A DNA stretch of 64,000 nucleotides. Origin: JANQOH01 sp965242575 (GTDB lineage Bacteria; Pseudomonadota; Alphaproteobacteria; UBA7887). Below the pieces are notes generated by a model. The model saw nothing but the letters and a program-made list of their open reading frames with translations, searched no databases and was not told where the DNA came from. The position numbers were made by a program, and so were the translations under genes. The stretch spans positions 124,001 through 188,000 of the forward strand of contig OZ251461.1 in the NCBI GenBank assembly GCA_965242575.1, read 5' to 3'. This document shows positions 9,118 to 16,670 of this stretch, piece after piece; positions within the stretch are counted from its first letter, which is position 1; each line of letters starts with the position of its first letter.

Positions 9118-9265
9118 GGCCATCCTCGGCATGCTCCATAGCTGCTTTAGTCAGATCGTCGATTAGCAGCTTGCCCGCGCACTTACTGCATCCCGCACCA
9201 AGAAGGAAGCAGGTGTCAGCCCCGGTTAACCACTGCGCTATCTGCTCTCGCACGTCATTCAACAT
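9118..9265 (-). pseudogene. SIR2-like domain protein, N-terminal stump
   Basis: The first roughly 49 codons of a SIR2-like protein: start MLNDVREQIAQWL, then the nucleotide-binding loop FLLGAGCSKCAGK and LIDDLTKA. The frame runs straight into the MITE-like element and has no further homologous sequence. SIR2-like domains of this kind cleave NAD+ in several phage-defence systems. Start at ATG 9265 fits the domain edge. The gene lies about 85 bp downstream of the small 71-residue gene, its likely operon partner. It is a truncated remnant and cannot be functional. Confidence 0.6.
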
Positions 9266-9349
9266 GACCGTCGCTCCGATACCCCGACAACCCGGTTCCA
9301 TTCGCCAGCCAATCCGATCCGGCAAGTCAACTTCCCGGTTGCGCCTGCT

Positions 9350-9565
9350 CTAGTCGAAATTCGCGTGATCCGTGGTGATCGTTCGCCTTGGTCGTCGCGT
9401 CGCGGAGCGGTACGGGTCGAGCTGGCGATCCCGTATCCGCCAGTCATAATACACCTTCATGACTTCCCGGATACCCGGCCGGGCGAGAGCCGCCTCGAGC
9501 ATTTCGTCGTGCTGCCGCTGACGCTCGGAATCCAAGCGTCTTCCGGATGCCCCATCCTTCGCCAT
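9350..9565 (-). CDS. Small conserved-looking protein upstream of SIR2-like stump
   Basis: 71 residues, basic, starting MAKDGASGRRLDSERQRQHD and containing ARPGIREVMKVYYDWRIRDR. The start has a good Shine-Dalgarno sequence (GGAGG about 8 bp upstream of the ATG). It looks mostly helical, with no membrane segment or signal peptide. Reading frame and codon use look real, unlike the surrounding debris. It lies directly upstream of the SIR2-like stump in the same direction. It may be a regulator or antitoxin-like partner, but no function can be assigned from sequence. Confidence 0.62.
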   Translation of the reverse strand: MAKDGASGRRLDSERQRQHDEMLEAALARPGIREVMKVYYDWRIRDRQLDPYRSATRRPRRTITTDHANFD

Positions 9566-9643
9566 GAAAATTCCCTCCGCTCATTACCCTCCGGGCGAGC
9601 CGATTGCCAGTTGTCGCAACGGCATCGCCCGATTCGGATACGG

Positions 9644-9672
9644 CATATATCATATGCTGCGCATGTGCGCAA
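9644..9672 (-). promoter_or_regulatory. Possible sigma70-like promoter for the 71-residue gene
   Basis: On the minus strand, TTGCGC (rc of 9667-9672) and TATATG (rc of 9644-9649) are separated by 17 bp. They lie about 80 bp upstream of the ATG at 9565, in the only AT-rich patch of this intergenic region. The match to consensus is partial, so this is a suggestion only. Confidence 0.3.
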
Positions 9673-9809
9673 TTTTTTTCGGTAGCTCGCCGAAGCGCCC
9701 GCCGGAAGGCCGAAAGGCCCCGCTACCGGGGACGTCCGTATCGACCGATTCGGGCGCCGCCGTCTGACCGCGGCGGGGCGTTCGATCGCTGGCGCTACAC
9801 CGCCGAACG

Positions 9810-9900
9810 GGCGTCGCTTTACCGCCGTCCGCCGGCTCGCCGCCGTCGAGATCGCGCGTGAGATCCGGGCGAAGCCAGGCTCGGCGCCGAACCCGCGCTC
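9810..9900 (-). pseudogene. Degenerate second copy of the helicase C-terminus
   Basis: Read on the minus strand this stretch gives GFGAEPGFARISRAIS followed by a basic tail. It is closely similar to FGAEPGFAEVSRAIS at the C-terminus of the SNF2/DUF3883 helicase at 10859-14204, and the DNA is similar too: roughly 60 bp align with few differences around 9846-9895 and 10902-10955. The rest of the 9573-9991 gap shows no gene. It looks like the relic of a tandem duplication, or of a second helicase gene once located here. Confidence 0.55.
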
Positions 9901-9991
9901 TCCAGGCGCCGGCCTCCGTTGGCAGGCGCGCGCAGCGCACGGGAATTGCGTTGTGCCGGAGAATCGCCCGCCCGCCAACGGCGCCGCCGCC

Positions 9992-10423
9992 TCAACCGCT
10001 AGCCGGCCATTGGTCGGAGCGTTCGCGCCAGACCGCCCGATCCGCGAGCGCCTTCGCGTGGCGTTTCTGTTCGTCCCGGTTTTCGATAGCACTCGACGGC
10101 AGAACGATGTCCGCGTGATAGCGGTTGTCGATACGCGGCGTCGCGACGATCCGCCGCCCGTTACCGGCGGCCTGGCTCGCTGCGATGGTGGCCCACCCGT
10201 AAAACGTCGCGCCCCGCGCAGCGGCGACTGCATCGGCAATTCCGATTGCCGCGTCCGATCCCGCGCGAGTGAGGCGATCAACCGAGATGTCCTTTTTTCC
10301 TACGCTCTCCAAAAAAACATCAAAAGGAATTCGACGCCGTCGGACAGCACGGTCACGACGTCGACTGGAAAACACTCCTCGCCCGAGGCTCTCCCCCGGC
10401 GCAACGCTACCGTGACTCCTCAC
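9992..10423 (-). CDS. Uncharacterised protein, second gene of a two-gene unit
   Basis: 143 residues. The GTG start at 10423 overlaps the TGA of the upstream gene (GTGA), which supports translational coupling and decides the start. The first 35 residues are basic and low in complexity. The better-conserved-looking core is FLESVGKKDISVDRL, FYGWATIAASQAAG and TPRIDNRYHADIVLPS, ending with a charged helix EQKRHAKALADRAVW. No signal peptide or membrane segment. I do not recognise a characterised family. Its fixed pairing with the 127-residue gene and its place inside a defence island suggest a joint role, possibly a toxin-antitoxin or accessory pair, which is inference. Confidence 0.62.
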   Translation of the reverse strand: MRSHGSVAPGESLGRGVFSSRRRDRAVRRRRIPFDVFLESVGKKDISVDRLTRAGSDAAIGIADAVAAARGATFYGWATIAASQAAGNGRRIVATPRIDNRYHADIVLPSSAIENRDEQKRHAKALADRAVWRERSDQWPASG

Positions 10424-10803
10424 GCCGCCTGACGGCCGTGCTGTTTCAGCTCATCCAGCGCCTCCCTCACGAAGCCATCTGGAAGCCGGTCCGTGTCGGA
10501 GTATCGCGCCCGGCGATGCGCGCCGTTCATGTTGACCATGCACATTGCGCCGCCATCGGAATCGCAAAGGAGCAAGACCGACCGTCCGGGACCGCCCGGC
10601 GCATCGATAGCTATCTCCCCGTCCGGTGTGGGATACACCTCGAATCTCTGGGGGAAGATGTCATACATGGCGCGCAGCAACCCGCGCGCGTTCCGCAACG
10701 CCGCCTCCGACGGCGCGGGGAATTCCTCCTCGCGCGCTTCCTCCCGCGCCTCGTCCAGATCGCGCAAGGCATCGCGCAAATCGTCGCGGCCGCTCTCCGT
10801 CAT
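10420..10803 (-). CDS. Uncharacterised acidic protein, first gene of a two-gene unit
   Basis: 127 residues from ATG 10803, preceded by GGAGAGGAG-like Shine-Dalgarno sequence. It has an acidic, charged N-terminal helix (DLRDALRDLDEAREEAREEE) and a globular part with MYDIFPQRFEVYPTPDGEI, APGGPGRSVLLLCDSDGGA and NGAHRRARYSDTD, ending DELKQHGRQAA. No membrane segment. It starts 55 bp downstream of the broken helicase and overlaps the following gene. The frame is intact although its neighbours are decayed, so this pair may still be under selection. Function unknown. Confidence 0.72.
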   Translation of the reverse strand: MTESGRDDLRDALRDLDEAREEAREEEFPAPSEAALRNARGLLRAMYDIFPQRFEVYPTPDGEIAIDAPGGPGRSVLLLCDSDGGAMCMVNMNGAHRRARYSDTDRLPDGFVREALDELKQHGRQAA

Positions 10804-10858
10804 GCCGTTCTCTCCTCTCCCGCCGTACCGCGCCCGCCGCCATTCGCCACCGCCGACA

Positions 10859-13800
10859 CTATACCACGGAACCACCGTCGTTCCCCGCCGCCCGCCGGAT
10901 CGCCTCCACCGAGATCGCGCGCGAGACCTCGGCGAAGCCGGGTTCGGCGCCGAAAATCCGCGCCGGATCGGGCAGGTAGATCGGCGCATGCGCGAAGCCG
11001 GACTCCAGCGGGACCAGCGCCAGAATATAGGCGCCGCGCGCGTTCCACGCCGCCAGCATCTCGTTGCGGGTGATCGTCACCGCCCGCGCGTCGGCGCGGC
11101 GGCCCTTCACCTCGACGAAGCGCAGCCGCCCCGTCCCCGCCGCGCGGCTCTCGATGTCGTAGCCCCGATCCTCGGCGGACACGTCGCGCGGGTCGTGGCC
11201 CAGCGCGCGTTCGCGGTCCATCACCGCGCGCATCGCCGCCGCCTCGGCCGCGGCGCGAGAGGCCGCGTCGGGCGCCTCGGCTAGGTCCGCCGCGGGCGAC
11301 TCTTCCTCCGCCGCGAGCCGCGCGGCCGGGACGACCAGCGCCGCGCCGCATATCTCCGGCGCCGCCGCCGCCAGCGCGCGGCGGCGGCGCAGCTCGGCGA
11401 GGCGCGACTCCAGCCGGGCCTCCAGCTCCTCGGACTGGCGGCGCAGATTCGCCGAATTAAGCCGCGGCGCCGAATTCAGCCGCGGCGCGCCGGCGGCCCG
11501 CTCCTCCGCCTCCAGCTCCAGCGCGCAGCGCTGGAGATACACGATCTCGCGGCGCAGCCTCTCCCGCACCGCCGCCTCCACCTTGTCGAACTCGGGCAGC
11601 AGCCGCTGCCGCGCCTCCCGCAGGCAGCGCGGCGCGAGTTCGGCGGCGGCGAAGGCGCGGGCGCGGTCCTCCAGCGAATCGCCGAACCGCCCCGCCCGCG
11701 CCAGCTCGGCGGCGTGTTCGCGCTCGCCGTCACGCAACGGCCGGCAGTCGAGATACGGCGCAGGCCCGGCGTCGCCGGCCGCGCCGTCGGCGTCGAACCG
11801 GACGAACAGCAACCGCTCGGCGACCTTTACCGGCCCGCCGTCCGCGCCGGTCCGCCCGTCGTGGACCGTCTGGCAGAGGCAGGCGACGACCCGCGGTCCG
11901 GCGGCGCGGTTCGCCTCGTCGACCAGAACCGCGCCCCGGGCGAGCAGATCGCCGTGGCGCTCCAGCGTCGCGTCGACCAGCGCCGCCAGCAGCGGATGGC
12001 CCGGCGCGACCAGCGCCGCCTGCGGGCGGCTCGCGCCGCCGCCGGCGTCCGCCTTGTCGAAACAGACGCGGCGGTAGCGCGCCAGCACCGGGTCGGCATG
12101 GCCGGCCGGCGGCGCGCGGCCGCGCAGCGCGGCGGGGACGCGCGTCAGCTCCAGCCGGCCCGCCTCCCGCGCCCGCGCGGCGCCGCCCGCCTCGGCGAAC
12201 GCAGCCTCGAAGAACGACCGCACGTGGCGCGGCTGGAGCCGCCGCGCCGCCGCGCGCTCCATCGCCTCGCGCGCGCCGCGCAGGGCGGCCGGGTCCAGCC
12301 CCCCGCCGGCCAGTTCGCCGCGCGCCGCCAGCGCCGCGACGCGCTCCGTATCCACCGCGCCGTCGACCGCGCGCAGCAGGCGCGCGCGCACCTCCGGCCG
12401 CTCGCCCTAGCGGACCGCCTCGACGAACAGGTCGCGCAGCGGGCGCGCCTCAAACAATTCGCCCAGCACGTTATAGACCTTGCCGCCCAGCGCCGCGCGC
12501 GCCGCCTCCAGCTTCTCCAGCAGGCGCTCCTGCACCGCGCCCTCGCGGGTGTCCGCCGCCACCGGATTCCACAAGTGGCGCACCTCGGTCTGGCCGATGC
12601 GGTGGATGCGCCCGAAGCGCTGCTCCAGCCGGTTCGGGTTCCACGGCAGGTCGTAATTGACCATCAAATGCGCGCCGCGCTGAAGGTTCACGCCCTCGCC
12701 CGCCGCGTCGTTGGCGATCAGGAAGCGCAGCGCCGGATCGTCGTTGAACGCGGCGACGATCGCGCGCCGCGCCGCGCGCGAGACTCCGCCGTGGAGCGTC
12801 GCCACCGCCTCCGGCGCGCCCACCCGGTCGCGGACGCGGTCCGCGAGATAGGCCAGCGTGTCGCGGGGCTCGGCGAACACGACGATCTTGCGGTCGGCGG
12901 CGAGCGGGTCGTCGAGGATGCGGTCGAATTCGCGCCACTTCGCGTCCGCGCCGGAGCGGCGGAGCGCGCCGGCCATTGCCTCCAGCTCGCCGAGCCGCGC
13001 GAGCTCCGCCTCCAGTTCGGCGGCGGTGCGCGCGGCGGTCGCGCCGGCGAGCAGGCGCTCTTCATGCGCCTCGCGCGCGCCGCCGGGCCGGTCGTTCCAG
13101 TCGCCGTCCTCCCACTCGTCCTCGTCGACCGGCTCCGCCGCCGCCGGCTCCCCGCCGCGCAGCCGCGCCTCGAGGCGCGCGCGGCGGCGGCGCAGCGATT
13201 CGTGGATCGCCGCCGGCGACGAGGCGAGGCGGCGTTGCAGGATTTGCAGCGCGAAGCCGACGCCGGCGCGCCGCGCGCCGCCGCCGATGCGGTCGGCGCG
13301 GTTCATCTCCTCGCGCACGTATTGCGTGACCGCCTCGTACAGCTGCCTCGCCGGGCGACAGCCGCCAGGACGCGGTATAGGCGCGGCGCTCGGGGAACAG
13401 CAGCGCCCCGTCGAAGCGGACCAGCTCCTCCTTGGTTGCGCGGCGCAGGACGTCGGACAGGTCGGCGCCGCGGCGCCCGGCGCGCGGGCGGCCCGCGAAC
13501 CGGTCCTCGTCCAGCAGCGCCATGAAGAGCTGGAACTCCTCCTCCTTGCCGTTGTGCGGGGTCGCCGTCAGCAGGAGGAAGTGGCGCGCCAGCCGCCCGG
13601 CCAGCATGCCGAGGCGCCGCCGCCGGGTATGCGCGGCCTCGCCGCCGAACACGCGCGCCGACATGCGGTGCGCCTCGTCGCACACGACCAGGTCCCACGC
13701 CGGCGCCGCCTCCAGCATCGCCTTGAGGCCCTCGTCGCGCGCCAGCATGTCGAGCCGGGCGATCCACAGCGGGCGTTCGCGGAACGGGTTGCCGTCCGCC

Positions 13801-14204
13801 GCCGCCGCGACGCGCTCGCGGGTCAGCAGGGCGAAGTCCAGGTCGAACTTCTCCGCCAGTTCGTCGCGCCACTGCTCTGCCAGCGCGCCCGGCGCGATGA
13901 CCAGGCAGCGCTCCAGGCCGCCCCGGATCGCCAGCTCCTCGATCGGCAGCCCGGTCATGATCGTCTTGCCGGCGCCGGGGTCGTCGGCGAGCAGGAACCG
14001 CAGCGGCTGCCGGTCCAGCATGGCGCCGTAAACCGCCGTCAATTGGTGCGGCAGCGGCTCGATCCGCGAGGCGTGCACGGCGGCGTAGGGGTCGGACAGA
14101 TGCGCGAGCCGGATGCGCAGCGCCTCGGAGGCGAGGCGGAACAGCCGCCCGTCGCCGTCGAACGCGAAGCGGCCGCCCGTTGGGGTGTCGCGATGGCGGA
14201 CCAT
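10859..14204 (-). pseudogene. SNF2-type helicase with DUF3883-like C-terminus, disrupted
   Basis: Remnant of a large defence-type helicase. The first piece has PHQLTAVYGAML, Walker A DDPGAGKT (about residue 75), the DEAH box VVCDEAHRMSA and motif III LLLTATPHNG. Near 13341-13350 the frame shifts, moving from LSPGEA into LYEAVTQYVREE. The second piece carries helicase motifs V and VI (GEGVNLQRGAHL and RFGRIHRIGQTEVRHLW). A TAG at 12407-12409 interrupts it where homologues have tyrosine, and the frame continues with GERPEVRARLLRAVD to a DUF3883-like nuclease-fold end (RLRFVEVKGRRAD, ITRNEM). The N-terminus expected before GRFAFDGDGRLFRL is missing, cut at a dispersed repeat. Not functional as one protein. 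Confidence 0.85.
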
Positions 14205-14240
14205 GGTCCTCTACCGGAGCGGCGCCGGGCGCGCTTCAAT
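14195..14240. repeat. Dispersed 46-bp repeat, copy A (with palindrome GGACCATGGTCC)
   Basis: Shares the 18-mer GGCGGACCATGGTCCTCT with copy B at 25344-25389, and a conserved end CGCGCTT(C/T)AAT after a diverged 18-bp stretch. Copy A covers the apparent start codon of the helicase remnant, so it coincides with the loss of that gene's N-terminus. What the repeat is, whether a MITE end, regulatory site or recombination scar, cannot be told from two copies. Confidence 0.6.
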
Positions 14241-14497
14241 ACCCCCAAGCGCCGCCGCGCGCCATATGGAGAGGCCCGATGGGACCCGTCCCGCCCCGTC
14301 CCGCAAATCCCGGAATTGCCTGCGCTCGCCCGCATCCCGGAATTCCCGGATCCCGCCTGGGACCACGGGCGTCCCGCCCGCATGCGCGGTTCGCTACGCG
14401 GCGGGACCCGGCGCGGCAATTCCGATTTCGGAGGACCGCGCTCCGTCTATGATGAGAACCGTCGGAATCGGCGATTGTCGCAAAAGGCGAGGATTCC
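14241..14497. other. Non-coding repeat-like spacer upstream of the oxidoreductase
   Basis: 257 bp, with dispersed repeat A directly before it, without a convincing gene. It is rich in short CCCGGAAT and GGCGTCCCGCCCGC motifs also found in the repeat region at 25146-26186; the 16-mer CGGGCGTCCCGCCCGC occurs at 14366-14381 and again at 25764-25779. The last 50 bp probably hold the promoter for the downstream gene, but no clear boxes stand out. Confidence 0.5.
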
Positions 14498-15655
14498 ATG
14501 AAACCGAAGAAGACCGTCCGCGCCGGCGTCGTCGGCTCGGGGTTCGCCGCGAAACTGCACGTCGACGCGATGGCGCGCGTGCACGGGACGCTCGTCGAAT
14601 GCGCCGGCGTGTATTCGCCGACCCGCGCCAACGCCGAACGCTTCGCCGCGGCGCACGGAATCCCCGTCGCCGGCGACCTCGACTCGCTGGTCGCCGGGTG
14701 CGACGCGGTGCACGTCTGCGCGCCGCCGGCCGCGCACGAGCCGGTCGCCATCGCCGCGCTGCGCGCCGGCAAGCACGCCATCGTCGAAAAGCCGTTCACC
14801 GGCGCGTTCGACCCCGCCGACCGGCAGGCGATGCATGATGCGGCGCTCGCCAGCGTCGCGCGGATGCGCGCCGCCGAGGCGGAAAGCGCCGGGCGCCTGT
14901 TCTACGCCGAGAACTGGGTCTATGCCCCGGCGATCCAGAAAGAGCGCGAGATCGTCGAGAAGACCGGCGCGCAAATCCTCTGGATGCACGGCGAGGAGGC
15001 GCATTCGGGCTCCCACTCGCCGGCCTACGGGGTCTGGGCGCAGGCCGGCGGCGGCTCGCTGATCGGCAAGGCGTGCCACCCGCTCGCCGCGGCGCTCTAC
15101 CTCAAGCGCGTCGAGGGCCGCGCGGCGAACGGCGAACCCATCCGCCCGGCGGCGGTGAGCGCGCGGACGCACGAGATCACCCGCCTGCCCGCCTACCGCG
15201 ACGCCGGCCATCTGCGCGCCGACTACCGCGACGTGGAGGATTTCGGCGTCCTCCACGTCGTCTTCGCGGACGGGACCATCGCCGACATCTTCGCCTCGGA
15301 GATCGTCATGGGCGGGATCCACAACTGGATCGAGATTTGCGCCAACAACCACCGCGCCGTCTGCAACATCAACCCCAACACGGCGATGCAGACCTACAAC
15401 CCGGTCGAGTCCGCCTTCCGCGACGTCTACGTGGTCGAGAAGATCGGGACGAAGCAGGGCTGGGCGCCGACCGCGCCCGACGAGGACCACTTCACCGGCT
15501 TCCCGCAGGAGATCGAGGCGTTCTACCGCGCCATCGCCGACGGCGAGGCGGCGGAGAGCGACTCGGCGCTGGCCGCCGATTGCGTCTCGGTCGTCTACGC
15601 CGGCTACCTGTCGGCGGCGCGCGGCGGCGCGGAAGTGGCGGCGACGCTGCTCTAG
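14498..15655 (+). CDS. Gfo/Idh/MocA family NAD(P)-dependent oxidoreductase
   Basis: 385-residue dehydrogenase of the glucose-fructose oxidoreductase and inositol dehydrogenase family. It has the N-terminal Rossmann motif AGVVGSGFAAKLHVDA, the family motif VEKPFTGAF at about residues 93-101 and a C-terminal alpha/beta domain with ACHPLAAALYLKRVEG. It probably oxidises a sugar, inositol or related polyol in the cytoplasm. It lies 38 bp upstream of a DapA-like lyase gene. That pairing is common in sugar-acid catabolic clusters, so the two may act in sequence. The substrate is unknown. Length is normal and the frame is intact. Confidence 0.9.
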   Translation: MKPKKTVRAGVVGSGFAAKLHVDAMARVHGTLVECAGVYSPTRANAERFAAAHGIPVAGDLDSLVAGCDAVHVCAPPAAHEPVAIAALRAGKHAIVEKPFTGAFDPADRQAMHDAALASVARMRAAEAESAGRLFYAENWVYAPAIQKEREIVEKTGAQILWMHGEEAHSGSHSPAYGVWAQAGGGSLIGKACHPLAAALYLKRVEGRAANGEPIRPAAVSARTHEITRLPAYRDAGHLRADYRDVEDFGVLHVVFADGTIADIFASEIVMGGIHNWIEICANNHRAVCNINPNTAMQTYNPVESAFRDVYVVEKIGTKQGWAPTAPDEDHFTGFPQEIEAFYRAIADGEAAESDSALAADCVSVVYAGYLSAARGGAEVAATLL

Positions 15656-15693
15656 GGCTATATCGGAGAAAGGACGCGGCGGAGGAGCGGGCC

Positions 15694-16659
15694 ATGCGGA
15701 AGTTTCCCGGTTACAGGCCATCGGGCGTCGTTCCGGCGACGCTGATGGCGTTCCACGACGATTTCTCCATCGACGAGGCGTCGACGCGGGAGCATCTGCG
15801 CGACGTGGCGGCGACGCGCGGCCTGTCGGCGATCGCGGTCAACGGCCACGCCTCCGAGGTCCACGCCTGCGCGTTCGACGAACAGCGCCGCGCGCTCGCC
15901 TTCTCGCTGGAGGAGGTCGGCGACCGCCTGCCGTTGATCTCGGGGATCTACGCCGACGGCAGCCATGAGGCGGCGCGGCTCGCGCGGATGGCGGAGGAGG
16001 AGGGCGCGTCGGCGCTCCTCGTGTTCCCGCCGCAGAGCATGGCGATGGGCGGGCGGCTGCGGCCGGAGATGGCGCTGGCGCATTTCCGGACCATCGCGGA
16101 GGCGACCGGCCTGCCGCTGATCGTGTTCCAGTATCCGGCGGCGACGGGGTTGGGCTACCCGTTCGAGACCCTGCTCGCGCTGTTCGACGCGGTTCCCTCC
16201 ATCGCCGCGGTGAAGGACTGGTCGAACGACCCGGCGCTGCACGAGCGGCAGACCCGCGTCTTCCAGTCGTTGCCGCGCCCGGTGACGCTGCTCACCACCC
16301 ATTCGGCCTGGCTCATGGCGTCGCTGGCGATGGGCGCGGGCGGCCTGCTGTCGGGCGCGGGCAGCGTCATCGCGCCGTTGCAGGTCGAGTTGTTCGAGGC
16401 GGCGCAGGCGAACGACCTGGCGCGCGCGCGCGCGGTCAACGACCGCATCCACCCGCTGGCGCGCGCGTTCTACGCCGAGCCCTTCCTCGACATGCACAAC
16501 CGCATGAAGGAATGCCTGGTGTTGCTGGGCAAGCTCGGCAAGGCCGTGGTCCGCCCGCCGCTGGTCCGACTGCCGGCGGCGGAGATCGAATCGCTGCGCG
16601 CCGCGCTGGCGGAGGCCGGCCTGCTCGACGACTCCCCGGCGGCGCTCGCCGCGGAGTAG
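15694..16659 (+). CDS. DapA/NAL family aldolase-lyase
   Basis: 321-residue TIM-barrel protein of the dihydrodipicolinate synthase / N-acetylneuraminate lyase family. The Schiff-base lysine is in AAVKDWSND (about Lys174) and the catalytic tyrosine in IVFQYPAA (about Tyr147). The glycine-rich loop is replaced by NGHASEVHA, unlike true DapA, so lysine biosynthesis is unlikely. A role in cleaving or dehydrating a 2-keto sugar acid, working with the upstream Gfo/Idh/MocA enzyme, fits better. Start ATG 15694 follows GGAGGAG 9 bp upstream. The stop is 11 bp before the next start. Confidence 0.88.
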   Translation: MRKFPGYRPSGVVPATLMAFHDDFSIDEASTREHLRDVAATRGLSAIAVNGHASEVHACAFDEQRRALAFSLEEVGDRLPLISGIYADGSHEAARLARMAEEEGASALLVFPPQSMAMGGRLRPEMALAHFRTIAEATGLPLIVFQYPAATGLGYPFETLLALFDAVPSIAAVKDWSNDPALHERQTRVFQSLPRPVTLLTTHSAWLMASLAMGAGGLLSGAGSVIAPLQVELFEAAQANDLARARAVNDRIHPLARAFYAEPFLDMHNRMKECLVLLGKLGKAVVRPPLVRLPAAEIESLRAALAEAGLLDDSPAALAAE

Positions 16660-16670
16660 CGCCGCCCCGC

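Noticed and set aside
12407..12409. Stop-codon recoding (TAG read as an amino acid) in the helicase
   Set aside because: The other such stop in the window is TAA in a transposase, TAG ends many good genes here (for example at 3731, 15655 and 16659), and the helicase also has a frameshift; decay is simpler.
15694..16659. dapA of lysine biosynthesis
   Set aside because: The substrate-binding loop near NGHASEVHA differs from true DapA, and the gene pairs with a sugar-type dehydrogenase.
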